Below are positions 1 to 7,103 of a DNA stretch of 35,335 nt, piece after piece. The DNA is from Ruminococcaceae bacterium UBA4871 (GTDB lineage: Bacteria > Bacillota > Clostridia > Oscillospirales > Acutalibacteraceae). Below the pieces are notes generated by a model that worked only from the letters and a program-made list of their open reading frames with translations, was not told where the DNA came from and did no database searches. Position numbers and translations under genes: made by a program. The first letter of the stretch is position 1, and the number at the start of each line of letters is the position of its first letter. The DNA lies in the NCBI GenBank assembly GCA_002399445.1, contig DHDR01000028.1, positions 1 to 35,335 on the forward strand. The letters are read 5' to 3'.

Positions 1-78
1 CCGGGTGTTACTGGCATCTACACCGAGATTCCGGGTGAGGGAAGTCCGGTGAAACGATTTGAGTTTAAGGTAGTGTGA
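1..78 (+). CDS. 3' end of an unidentified phage protein (partial)
   Basis: An open frame enters from the left edge and stops at TGA 76-78, giving the last 25 residues (ending RFEFKVV). No family can be recognised from so short a tail. It lies 3 bases upstream of the next small gene and in the same direction, so it is probably the preceding gene of the same phage late operon, for example a tail-fibre or lysis protein. Function unknown. Confidence 0.55.
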   Translation, partial: PGVTGIYTEIPGEGSPVKRFEFKVV

Positions 79-81
79 ATT

Positions 82-375
82 ATGGGAGCAATAGGAATTG
101 GTACACTGATTGCGGTAATTGGTTGTTTTGTCGGCCTTGCTGGGTGGCTAAACGGCCGAGATAAAAAGATTTTAGGTGATGGCGAATGGAAAGGATCTGT
201 AAACACAAAACTGGATGATATTAAGTCATCCGTAAGTGGTACAAACACACAGCTGGACAAGCTGGGCGGTGCTATCTCGACGCATGAAAAGCGAATTACT
301 GAGGTTGAGTCAAGCACGAAACAGGCACATAAGCGCATTGACCGATTGGATAAAATTGTCGACGATAAAAATTAA
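82..375 (+). CDS. small membrane-anchored coiled-coil phage protein
   Basis: The 97-residue product has one N-terminal hydrophobic segment (about residues 3-23, IGIGTLIAVIGCFVGLAGWL) and a hydrophilic, coiled-coil-prone remainder with evenly spaced K/L/I residues (TKLDDIKSSV, RIDRLDKIV). This layout, just before a holin-like gene, resembles small phage lysis accessory proteins such as XhlA-type proteins, although in XhlA the membrane span is C-terminal. The start at ATG 82 follows the previous stop by 3 bases, with a weak ribosome site, suggesting coupled translation. The family assignment is inference. Confidence 0.6.
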   Translation: MGAIGIGTLIAVIGCFVGLAGWLNGRDKKILGDGEWKGSVNTKLDDIKSSVSGTNTQLDKLGGAISTHEKRITEVESSTKQAHKRIDRLDKIVDDKN

Positions 376-393
376 ATTTGGGGGTACGTAAAA

Positions 394-849
394 ATGAACG
401 GAATTGTAATCATCATCACATTAGCAGTATTATTGGCCATTATTGTGGTCGGATGGCTATTATATGCATTTCAAGGCCGAGGCAAAAGTGTAAACAAGGG
501 GTTTGAAAACGTTCAAAAGGCAGCTAACGTAGCAGACACCGTAACAGATATAGCCGCTGCCATTGCTCCTAATCAAATTACCAGTACACTGCAAAAGATT
601 GCTGATGCCTCAAAAATTGGTGTGAACAGTGCGGAGCAGATGTATTTGAACGGCAGCATTACTGCGGATCAGCGCAGAGCAGAAGCGGAAAAGGTCCTTA
701 AAACCGCGCTTGGCCTTGACGGCATTGCCTATGAGGGTGATGTGGCAAGCCTTGGCAACTCTGCCATGGAGGCAGCTGTACGGGCGCTGCCGAAAACTGG
801 AATCAAAAAAGCAGCACCGGTCGCTGCACCAGCGGCGAAGACCGCCTAA
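394..849 (+). CDS. phage holin, LL-H-like
   Basis: The 151-residue product has one strong N-terminal membrane span (about residues 3-25), then an amphipathic region with a segment resembling the LL-H holin family (Phage_holin_6_1: a repeated Ala/Lys helix with ADQRRAEAEKVLKTAL followed by a small Gly/Ala-rich tail). The C-terminus is rich in Ala, Pro and Lys. A GGGGG ribosome site precedes ATG 394. It is the last gene of the lysis module and is followed by a large hairpin. Holins permeabilise the inner membrane to release endolysin; that role is inferred from position and topology. Confidence 0.6.
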   Translation: MNGIVIIITLAVLLAIIVVGWLLYAFQGRGKSVNKGFENVQKAANVADTVTDIAAAIAPNQITSTLQKIADASKIGVNSAEQMYLNGSITADQRRAEAEKVLKTALGLDGIAYEGDVASLGNSAMEAAVRALPKTGIKKAAPVAAPAAKTA

Positions 850-873
850 TCCCAAACGCTTGAGAATTTGACT

Positions 874-931
874 ATGTAATATAGCGCCCTTGACTTTCTC
901 TATTTGAGAGGTCAGGGGCGCTATATTACAT
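874..931 (+). terminator. long perfect-arm terminator after the lysis module
   Basis: Arms at 874-894 and 911-931 are 21 bases each and pair throughout, with a single G:U. The 16-base loop itself contains a small TCTC/GAGA stem. It sits 25 bases after the holin stop. No long T-run follows, so it may act as a processing or bidirectional barrier as well as a terminator. Confidence 0.7.
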
Positions 932-1000
932 TGTAACAAGAATTGTGCTAGAATTATTTACCAGCAAGCGCTTGCAATTAAACTTTATGGAGGCTCTATT

Positions 1001-1129
1001 ATGAGCGAAGTAGAAAAATTGCAAGAAATGTTAAACTGTATCAATGAAAACCTGATTGTTTTGGCACGTGACCAGCAGAAAATTTATATACTGCTGGAAC
1101 AGATAAGCAAGGAAATTAAGAAAGAGTAA
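1001..1129 (+). CDS. 42-residue hypothetical protein in phage end region
   Basis: ATG 1001 is preceded by a good GGAGG at 989-993 with a 7-base gap, and the frame ends at TAA 1127-1129. The product (MSEVEKLQEML...EISKEIKKE) is a short, highly charged amphipathic helix with no recognisable family. A clear hairpin follows within 6 bases of the stop, so the gene is flanked by two terminators and is its own transcription unit. Small helical ORFs like this are common at phage ends. Confidence 0.6.
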   Translation: MSEVEKLQEMLNCINENLIVLARDQQKIYILLEQISKEIKKE

Positions 1130-1134
1130 TACAA

Positions 1135-1178
1135 GCCCTCAGTAGACAGCCGTTAGGTCGTCTGCTGAGGGCATTTTA
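1135..1178 (+). terminator. rho-independent terminator
   Basis: Arms 1135-1147 and 1160-1172 (GCCCTCAGTAGAC / GTCTGCTGAGGGC, one G:U) are followed by ATTTTAGTTATT. It directly follows the 42-residue ORF. Confidence 0.8.
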
Positions 1179-1188
1179 GTTATTGTAT

Positions 1189-1221
1189 GTGGTCTTTGCT
1201 TTGGTCGTTATTTGGTCGTTG
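1189..1221. repeat. three 11-bp tandem repeats
   Basis: Units at 1189-1199, 1200-1210 and 1211-1221 follow the pattern (T/G)TTGGTCGTT(A/G); the last two differ by one base and the first is degenerate. An 11-base period is about one helical turn, as in arm-type binding sites of tyrosine integrases. The array lies at the right edge of the left prophage. Similar 11-base arrays occur beside tRNA-Ala and tRNA-Thr. Confidence 0.5.
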
Positions 1222-1249
1222 TTTTTATATTTAACTACAAATTTTACAC

Positions 1250-1974
1250 TCAATTACAAAAGCTATTGCACGTAAAATCGCATAAGACCGCTACTTTTTT
1301 AAATTGCCAAGGCTTGCAAAATGCAAAATGCAGAATCCGACTCCCCTCATCTCCACCAACTGCATCAAGAGTTATCGGTTTAGTAAAATTCGTGTTAGCT
1401 TTTGTGCTGACACGGATTTTTCTTTTTACGTTACTGTTGTCAATTATAATCCTGTCTATAAAAGTGTTTATCATTTCCTGCTTAACGTCATCAGACGCAT
1501 TTTCAAGCTTTGCCCGGCAGCGGTGGAGATAGTTTACAATTTCCGCAGTATTGTGCTTGCTTTCAGTCTGCGGTATGGAGTCAAGCTGAAATTGGTACCT
1601 TTTCTCTTTTTCTTCAGAACCTTTATTTTGTTAGATACCTGCTGCATAGGTAAAGGGTCTGCATAATAAAGCTGCCACGTTTCATCAATTTCCTTTTGGT
1701 AATTTTTAACTTTTATTTCTAAAGATTTAACCAGATGTTGATTATCCGAATCACTATTCTGTATTTCATCCTGAACTTTTCCGGCAATTCTTATAATCAT
1801 GTCTTCCTTCGTGGTACCTCTGCTAACTGAAAAAAGCATTTTCATCTCAGAATTTTTCCGGGGACTATTAATCAGATCACGTGTTTCATCGTCAAGAACA
1901 ACAATATCATCATGATTGTCATGCTCATTTCGGACCTGCACATTTTGTGTGGATATTTCTTTATGTTCTGACAT
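1250..1974 (-). pseudogene. C-terminal part of a serine recombinase, frameshifted
   Basis: Two overlapping minus-strand frames join into one protein-like sequence. The first (1974 to about 1600) has a coiled-coil segment (LEIKVKNYQKEIDETWQLYY) typical of large serine recombinase C-termini. The second, open from about 1625 to 1250, continues with KRYQFQLDSI and ends with a strand-rich part containing EMINTFIDRIIIDN, which resembles the conserved recombinase ending. The frame change falls in an A-rich stretch near 1600-1625. No catalytic resolvase domain precedes it, so the 5' half is lost or replaced. The first ~50 residues are not recognisable. The position after the phage lysis module fits a phage recombinase relic. 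Confidence 0.45.
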
Positions 1975-2168
1975 AAGTTCGGATACTAATATTTTAATTT
2001 TAAAATTATGGGAGTATCAGTCAGCACCATATACCGCAGAGAATTTCGGAATAATATTACCGCTGAACAATTGGCAACAACATTTGCATAGAAAGAAAGA
2101 GACAGCATGCTCTATACAGTATCGCCTTAACCTATACATTAGAATTCGATTAAAAATTTTAAAAAGTA

Positions 2169-2197
2169 TTTACAAAATGCATTCTGTGTGATACAAT
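2169..2197 (+). promoter_or_regulatory. sigma-A promoter of tRNA-Ala
   Basis: TTTACA (2169-2174), 17-base spacer, TACAAT (2192-2197), 13 bases before the tRNA. Confidence 0.7.
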
Positions 2198-2210
2198 ATT
2201 TGAGTTGCAT

Positions 2211-2286
2211 GGGGGTATAGCTCAGCTGGGAGAGTGCTTGACTGGCAGTCAAGAGGTCAGCGGTTCGAACCCGCTTATCTCCACCA
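2211..2286 (+). tRNA. tRNA-Ala (GGC)
   Basis: The 76 bases fold into a standard cloverleaf. The anticodon loop CTGGCAG gives anticodon GGC, the T-loop is TTCGAAC, the acceptor stem contains the Ala identity pair G3:U70, and CCA is encoded at 2284-2286. Confidence 0.95.
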
Positions 2287-2292
2287 AAGAGA

Positions 2293-2340
2293 ATCCGCAT
2301 AGGTAAGCCGTTTTTAAGGCTTTTCTATGTGGATTATTTT
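2293..2340 (+). terminator. terminator of tRNA-Ala
   Basis: The stem ATCCGCATAG..AAGCC (2293-2309) pairs with GGCTT..CTATGTGGAT (2318-2334) and is followed by a T-run. The left arm core CCGCATAGGTAAGCC is also present after tRNA-Pro and, slightly changed, after tRNA-Thr. Confidence 0.85.
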
Positions 2341-2480
2341 TTATTCATTTTCAGTTTTGATTACCTTTTGACTACTTTTGTTGTTTACTATGCCTTTTGG
2401 AACAATCAAATCATTGAATACTTCGGCGGCTGTTGTCTCTGCTCCAGCGTGCAATGGCATCTGTGGATAATGTATTCAAT
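2341..2480 (-). pseudogene. 3' scar of a tyrosine integrase
   Basis: On the minus strand an open frame ends at TAA 2343-2341 with residues KSSQKVIKTENE. The integrase next to tRNA-Thr ends KSSQKVVKTKNE, so 10 of 12 residues match. A little upstream TAAEVF recalls the catalytic-Tyr region AAEVY of that integrase, but the rest of the gene is missing or rearranged. It lies in the same place and orientation relative to its tRNA as the intact copy does at 13764, and so marks a past integration at tRNA-Ala followed by loss of the element. Confidence 0.6.
2355..2376. repeat. two 11-bp tandem repeats beside tRNA-Ala
   Basis: TTTTGATTACC (2355-2365) and TTTTGACTACT (2366-2376) are near-identical to the pair at 13778-13799 beside tRNA-Thr. 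They overlap the integrase scar and look like relic integrase arm sites. Confidence 0.5.
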
Positions 2481-2750
2481 TTTCACTTCCTTTGCTGTGA
2501 CGTCCTATTGTGGTGAAGAAATGAAGCAAATTTCCAGTTGCCTGTGAGAGTGGCTTTTTCTTTTTTCCAAAGGCTTATCTAGGCATAATTGGCCAGACAG
2601 GAAAATAATTTGCGAAAAGACAGGAATTTATAGTAATATAAAAGAAAGAAAAGACAAAAAATCCATCCAAATAAATTCTGAAATTTGATATCCATACATA
2701 GGGGATGGAAAACTGCTTTTTCAGAGGGAACCGAAAGGAGTATCAGCAGA

Positions 2751-3461
2751 ATGAGTGAATCTTTAAAGGGGAAGAATGAGGACATAGCTGCAAAAAAATT
2801 CAGCGCTTATTTTCCCTGCTGGAAAGAGTTGACGGCTGAGCAGCAAAAATTTCTTTCATCTGCCGTTCATGAATACCGTTATCCCAAAGGGACTCTTTTG
2901 CACAGTGGTTCCAGCGACTGCATCGGGCTGCTGCTGGTGACAAGCGGACAAGTGCGGGTCTATACCGTTTCCAGTGAAGGACGGGAACTGACACTGTACC
3001 GCTTGCTGGAAAGGGACATGTGTCTTTTTTCTGCGTCCTGCATTATGCCAAGTATTCAATTTGATGTCATGGTATCTGCTGAACAGGATTCGACCGCGTT
3101 TGTCATCCCTGCTCAAATTTATCAGACTTTGATGGAGCGCTCTGCGGCTGTTGCAAACTATACAAATGAACTTATGGCTTCCCACTTTTCTGATGTGATG
3201 TGGCTGATGGACCAAATTCTCAATAAAAAGCTGGACACACGTTTGGCTGCCTTCCTGTTGGAAGAAAGTGCATTGTCGGGAAGTAACGTCGTAACGATTA
3301 CGCATGAACAGATTGCCAATCATTTGGGCAGTGTGCGCGAAATGATTTCTCGGATGCTCGACTATTTCCAGAAGGAAGGGCTGGTTCGTCTGGGACGCGG
3401 AAATATCCGCTTGCTTAATCTTCCCAAGCTGACGGATCTGGCGCAAAGAAGCCTGCGCTGA
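2751..3461 (+). CDS. Crp/Fnr family transcriptional regulator
   Basis: The 236-residue protein has an N-terminal cyclic-nucleotide-binding-like beta-roll (about residues 40-130) and a C-terminal winged helix with the family signature ITHEQIANHLGSVREMISRML. The start ATG 2751 has AAAGGAG at 2734-2740; an in-frame start at 2685 lacks a ribosome site. There is no N-terminal four-Cys cluster of Fnr type, so an oxygen-sensing Fe-S centre is not indicated; isolated Cys residues could still be redox-active. It stands 96 bases upstream of a thioredoxin/rhodanese/CoA-disulfide-reductase operon in the same direction and is the likely regulator of it. Its effector is unknown. Confidence 0.9.
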   Translation: MSESLKGKNEDIAAKKFSAYFPCWKELTAEQQKFLSSAVHEYRYPKGTLLHSGSSDCIGLLLVTSGQVRVYTVSSEGRELTLYRLLERDMCLFSASCIMPSIQFDVMVSAEQDSTAFVIPAQIYQTLMERSAAVANYTNELMASHFSDVMWLMDQILNKKLDTRLAAFLLEESALSGSNVVTITHEQIANHLGSVREMISRMLDYFQKEGLVRLGRGNIRLLNLPKLTDLAQRSLR

Positions 3462-3513
3462 TTTTTTTTATTCCTTATGTAGCAAAGTTACGGAAAAGAT
3501 AAAACAGACCCTG

Positions 3514-3519
3514 TATAAT
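3514..3519 (+). promoter_or_regulatory. -10 element of the trxA operon
   Basis: A TATAAT at 3514-3519 lies 39 bases before trxA. No good -35 is found at 16-18 bases, as expected for a promoter needing an activator such as the adjacent Crp/Fnr protein. Confidence 0.4.
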
Positions 3520-3557
3520 AGCCTTAACAAAACGGAAAAATGAAAGGGAGTTATTAA

Positions 3558-3866
3558 ATGTCTGCTTTAACAATTCGTAAAGATAATTTTCAAAAAGAAG
3601 TTCTGCAGTCTGACCGTCCAGTATTGATCGATTTGTGGGCGACTTGGTGCGGACCGTGCCGGATGTTGTCTCCTGTTGTCGAGAAGATTGCGGAAGAACA
3701 TCCGGAAGTAAAGGTAGGCAAGATTAATGTAGATGAAGAACCTGAACTGGCACAAAGCTTTCATGCCACAGCAATCCCGATGCTTGTCCTGCTGCGCGAT
3801 GGAAAGGTAACCGCATCTTCCATTGGGCTGCAGCCAAAGGGGAAAATTGAAGAGATGCTGAAATGA
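3558..3866 (+). CDS. trxA: thioredoxin
   Basis: The 102-residue product is a single thioredoxin fold of normal length, with the active site WCGPC (Cys31 and Cys34) and the conserved cis-proline region ATAIPML. AAAGGGAG lies just upstream of ATG 3558. The stop overlaps the start of the rhodanese gene by 4 bases, so the two are translationally coupled. It is a cytosolic disulfide reductase. In this operon it probably reduces persulfides or disulfides formed by the downstream sulfurtransferase and CoA-disulfide reductase domains (inference). Confidence 0.95.
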   Translation: MSALTIRKDNFQKEVLQSDRPVLIDLWATWCGPCRMLSPVVEKIAEEHPEVKVGKINVDEEPELAQSFHATAIPMLVLLRDGKVTASSIGLQPKGKIEEMLK

Positions 3867-4198
3867 GCTTTTTCAGTTTCTTTCGTGGCGGGGCGGTAAA
3901 GCCAACGGACATTCAGGATGGTGTCGTCAGCTTCCGGAAGACTGCCGGTGCAGTCCTGCTGGATGTGCGTACCCACCAAGAGTATGTTACCGGACATATT
4001 CCCGGAAGTGTCAATCTGCCGCTCAGCGATTTAGCGAAGATTCCATTTCCCAAAAGCACACCATTGTATGTGTACTGTGCAAGCGGTTCAAGAAGCAGCC
4101 GGGCAACTTCATGGCTGCAGAAACATGGGTATCACCCTGTCAATATTGGCGGTATTTATTCCTATCATGGTGACTTGAAAACTGGAGGAGAATCATGA
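3863..4198 (+). CDS. single-domain rhodanese sulfurtransferase
   Basis: The 111-residue protein is one rhodanese domain: LLDVRTHQEYVTGHIPGSVNLPL is followed by the active loop YCASGSRS with Cys72 as the expected persulfide-carrying residue. Such domains move sulfane sulfur between thiols. It overlaps trxA by 4 bases upstream and the large oxidoreductase by 4 bases downstream, so the three are almost certainly made together. The short N-terminal Phe-rich stretch (MSFFSFF) is not a clear signal peptide, so it is probably cytosolic. Confidence 0.92.
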   Translation: MSFFSFFRGGAVKPTDIQDGVVSFRKTAGAVLLDVRTHQEYVTGHIPGSVNLPLSDLAKIPFPKSTPLYVYCASGSRSSRATSWLQKHGYHPVNIGGIYSYHGDLKTGGES

Positions 4199-6657
4199 AA
4201 ACAGTAATTGTTGGCGGTGTGGCCGGCGGTGCAAGCTGTGCGGCAAGGCTGAGACGGCTGGATGAAACTGCTGAGATCATTCTGCTGGAACGCGGCGCTT
4301 ATATTTCCTATGCGAACTGCGGGCTGCCCTATCATGTAGGGGGCGTGATTCGGGAACGGTCCTCTCTGCTGCTGCAGACGCCGGAACAAATGCAGCGGAA
4401 ATATCATATTGATGTCCGTGTGAAAAATGAAGTAACAGCGATTAACCGCGGAAAGAAAACGGTGACCGTGAAGAAACTGGAAACAGGTGAGATGTACGAG
4501 GAGTCCTATGATAAACTGGTTTTATCAACCGGTTCTTCGCCGGTACGCCCGCCAATTCCCGGGATTGATTCACCGCGTATTCGGACACTCTGGACGGTTC
4601 CGGATGCGGATCAGATTCGAAACATGGCTTTGCAGTCCGGTTCTGGAAATGCCGCCGTCATTGGCGGCGGATTTATTGGTTTGGAAACAGCCGAAAATTT
4701 GCAGCATGCCGGACTGAAAGTTTCGATTATTGAAATGCAGAATCAGGTAATGATGCCATTGGATTTTGAAATGGCTCAGCTTCTGCATGAAAATATTTCT
4801 GAAAATGGGGTGGACCTGTATCTTGGAGACGGAGTCGATGCTTTTCAGGATACAGGCACTGGCCTTACCATTCGGCTCAAGAGTGGGCATACTGTGCAGG
4901 CGGACTTTGCCGTGCTGTCGATCGGTGTTAAGCCAAACGGTGAACTGGCAAAAGCAGCCGGCCTTCAGACAAACGCCAGAGGCGGGATTCTGGTCAATGA
5001 CCATCTGGTTACCTCTGACCCGAATGTCTATGCTGTTGGAGATGTCATTGCAGTTCGGGACTTCCAGTTTGGAGACAGCACGATGATTCCATTGGCGGGG
5101 CCTGCCAACAAGCAGGGACGCATTGCCGCCAATAATCTTGCAGGATTGGAAGATACCTATTCCGGCACACAGGGTTCCTCCGTGGCAAAAGTGTTTGATT
5201 TGACAGTTGCCACGACGGGCGCCAATGAAAAAGTGCTGCGCAAACGGGGCATGCAGAAAGACAAAGATTACCGGAGTCTTCTGATTACACAGAACTCCCA
5301 TGCCGGATATTATCCCGGCGCGGTGCCCATGACACTAAAACTGCTGTTTTCGATGGACGGCTCCCGAATCTTTGGGGCCCAGATTGTTGGGCGGGAAGGT
5401 GTCGATAAGCGAATTGACACAATTGGGACGACAATACGTCTCGGCGGCGGCGTGCTCGATTTGAAGCAGTTGGAGCTTGCCTATGCACCTCCGTATTCAT
5501 CAGCGAAAGATCCGGTCAATATGGCGGGATTTACAGCCGAAAATGTGATAAAGGGCTTGGTCCGTTTTGCTGACTGGGATGCGCCCGAAAAAACGCCGGA
5601 TGCACTTCTTCTGGATGTGCGGGAAGATGCAGAAGTGATGGCCTATTCGATTCCGGGCGCTGTCCATATTCCGCTTGGGGAGCTGCGCAGCCGCTTGAAT
5701 GAGCTTGACCGGAACAAACCGATTATTGTTTTTTGTGCGATTGGTGTGCGTGCTTACAATGCGGTGCGTATCCTTATGCAGCATGATTTTCCCGATGTGC
5801 GGCTGTATCCCGGAGGCAGCCGGTTCTATCAGTCTGTTCGGTATCAACCGCAAAAAAAGCAGCCGGAGCCCGCGGAAACGCATCGCCAAGTGCCTGCTGC
5901 CGGAAAAAGTGGGAAGTTTCAGTCTATCCGCTTGGACTGCAGCGGTATGCAGTGCCCCGGTCCAATTATGAAGGTCTTTGAAACTATGAAAACCATGCAG
6001 TCCGGTGATCAGGTTGAAATTTCGGCTTCTGATCCCGGATTCATGCATGACATTGAATCTTGGTGCCGGCGTACTGGCAACACCTTACTTTCCCGTGAGA
6101 AACGGGCCAATGAATTTGTGGCCCTTGTGCAGAAAGGCATGCGGCAAGGCGCAGAGAGCACGGCGCCAGTCACGCCTGCAGCAGTCCCTGACGGGAAAAC
6201 AATCATTGTCTTTTCCAACAATCTGGATAAGGTCTTAGCCAGCTTTATCATTGCCAATGGCGCGGCTGCCATGGGCCGCAAGGTAACAATGTTTTTCACT
6301 TTCTGGGGGCTGACCGTCCTTCGTAAACCGGAAAAACAGTCGGTTCAAAAATCTTTTGTGGAGTCTATGTTTGGTACGATGCTGCCGCGCGGCAGCAAAA
6401 AGCTGAAACTTTCCCAGATGAATCTCAGCGGGATGGGCACAAAAATGATGAAACGCATTATGCAAGAGAAAAATGTCAGTTCTCTGGAAGATTTGATTCA
6501 AAAAGCAATCCATAATGGTGTGAGGATTGTGGCGTGTACCATGAGCATGGATGTTATGGGCATCCACAAAGAAGAACTTATAGACGGAGTCGAATTAGGC
6601 GGTGTCGGAACTTATCTGGGCGATGCAGAAGAATCAAATGTCAATCTGTTTATTTGA
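4195..6657 (+). CDS. CoA-disulfide reductase fused to rhodanese, TusA and DsrE-like domains
   Basis: The 820-residue enzyme has four modules. Residues 1-455 are a pyridine-nucleotide flavoprotein disulfide reductase with an FAD motif (GGVAGGASCA), a single reactive Cys42 in SYANCGLPYHVGG as in CoA-disulfide reductases, an NAD(P)H motif (VIGGGFIGLE) and the dimer segment AYAPPYSSAKDP. Residues ~467-550 are a rhodanese domain with Cys514 (FCAIGVR). Residues ~575-650 are a TusA domain with CPGP, Cys587. Residues ~665-820 are a DsrE-like domain with Cys781 (ACTMSMDVMG). Every module keeps its sulfur-carrying Cys, so one polypeptide could relay a persulfide. It overlaps the rhodanese gene by 4 bases. 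Likely role: NAD(P)H-dependent reduction of CoA disulfide/persulfide and sulfane-sulfur trafficking. Confidence 0.93.
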   Translation: MKTVIVGGVAGGASCAARLRRLDETAEIILLERGAYISYANCGLPYHVGGVIRERSSLLLQTPEQMQRKYHIDVRVKNEVTAINRGKKTVTVKKLETGEMYEESYDKLVLSTGSSPVRPPIPGIDSPRIRTLWTVPDADQIRNMALQSGSGNAAVIGGGFIGLETAENLQHAGLKVSIIEMQNQVMMPLDFEMAQLLHENISENGVDLYLGDGVDAFQDTGTGLTIRLKSGHTVQADFAVLSIGVKPNGELAKAAGLQTNARGGILVNDHLVTSDPNVYAVGDVIAVRDFQFGDSTMIPLAGPANKQGRIAANNLAGLEDTYSGTQGSSVAKVFDLTVATTGANEKVLRKRGMQKDKDYRSLLITQNSHAGYYPGAVPMTLKLLFSMDGSRIFGAQIVGREGVDKRIDTIGTTIRLGGGVLDLKQLELAYAPPYSSAKDPVNMAGFTAENVIKGLVRFADWDAPEKTPDALLLDVREDAEVMAYSIPGAVHIPLGELRSRLNELDRNKPIIVFCAIGVRAYNAVRILMQHDFPDVRLYPGGSRFYQSVRYQPQKKQPEPAETHRQVPAAGKSGKFQSIRLDCSGMQCPGPIMKVFETMKTMQSGDQVEISASDPGFMHDIESWCRRTGNTLLSREKRANEFVALVQKGMRQGAESTAPVTPAAVPDGKTIIVFSNNLDKVLASFIIANGAAAMGRKVTMFFTFWGLTVLRKPEKQSVQKSFVESMFGTMLPRGSKKLKLSQMNLSGMGTKMMKRIMQEKNVSSLEDLIQKAIHNGVRIVACTMSMDVMGIHKEELIDGVELGGVGTYLGDAEESNVNLFI

Positions 6658-6722
6658 AAAAACAAACATGATTTATTCATTATTTATTCATTTTTATCAT
6701 GATTGGGAAAAATCAATTGAGA

Positions 6723-6776
6723 ACAAGATGTCTCCAGCGGGAAACCGGATTTTGATGGAGGCACCTTGTCCTTTTA
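6723..6776 (+). terminator. terminator of the trxA operon
   Basis: ACAAGATGTCTCCA (6723-6736) pairs with TGGAGGCACCTTGT (6756-6769) with two G:U pairs, and CCTTTTATTT follows. An inner CGG/CCG stem sits in the loop. Confidence 0.75.
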
Positions 6777-6885
6777 TTTACAAAAAGCACCTGTCAAGTG
6801 AATCGTTCTGCATTTTCTGAATATTTTGTTTTGTGAGTTGGAGGACTCTGCCGAATTAGTTCTTCAGCGGAACGATTTGCAGCAT

Positions 6886-6914
6886 TTGCCACTTCGTTAA
6901 AAATACGATATAAT
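6886..6914 (+). promoter_or_regulatory. sigma-A promoter in the 440-base gap before the PTS regulator
   Basis: TTGCCA, 17-base spacer, TATAAT at about 6909-6914. It is followed by GGGAGTG and a four-codon ORF (ATG at 6956, M-S-T-L-stop). Nothing longer is encoded between here and 7104, so it may drive the regulator operon with a long leader. Confidence 0.55.
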
Positions 6915-6971
6915 ATGCTTGTGATGGAGAATTTCTGCCTGCAGGGAGTGAATTATGAGTACGTTATAAGT

Positions 6972-7009
6972 GCAATGTGGTAAAAATAAGCGAAATGTGG
7001 TAAAATATT
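6972..7009. repeat. 20-bp-period direct repeat
   Basis: AATGTGGTAAAA occurs at 6974-6985 and again at 6994-7005, exactly 20 bases (about two helical turns) apart, with further matching bases on both sides. It lies between the two promoter-like -10 elements and may be a tandem operator. Confidence 0.45.
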
Positions 7010-7055
7010 ATCTAACATGTCCAAAATAGTGCTATTCAAATCAACATAAGTTTTT

Positions 7056-7090
7056 CCAACATAGTAGTATAATAGAACTGAAGATGTTGG
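7056..7090 (+). promoter_or_regulatory. -10 element bracketed by an inverted repeat
   Basis: CCAACAT (7056-7062) and ATGTTGG (7084-7090) form an inverted repeat, extended by TT/GAA outside. A TATAAT (7068-7073) sits between the arms, and the regulator starts at 7104 with AAGGGGGAA. The geometry fits an operator over the start site. Confidence 0.45.
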
Positions 7091-7103
7091 GAAGGGGGAA
7101 AAT

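Noticed and set aside
1212..1666. two plus-strand frames of 106 and 120 codons
   Set aside because: They oppose the recombinase-like remnant and have no ribosome site or recognisable domain.
2329..2547. 72-codon plus-strand frame
   Set aside because: Antisense of the integrase scar and begins inside the tRNA terminator.
4570..5301. 243-codon minus-strand frame
   Set aside because: Fully antisense to the CoA-disulfide-reductase gene, low-complexity composition, no ribosome site and no family resemblance.
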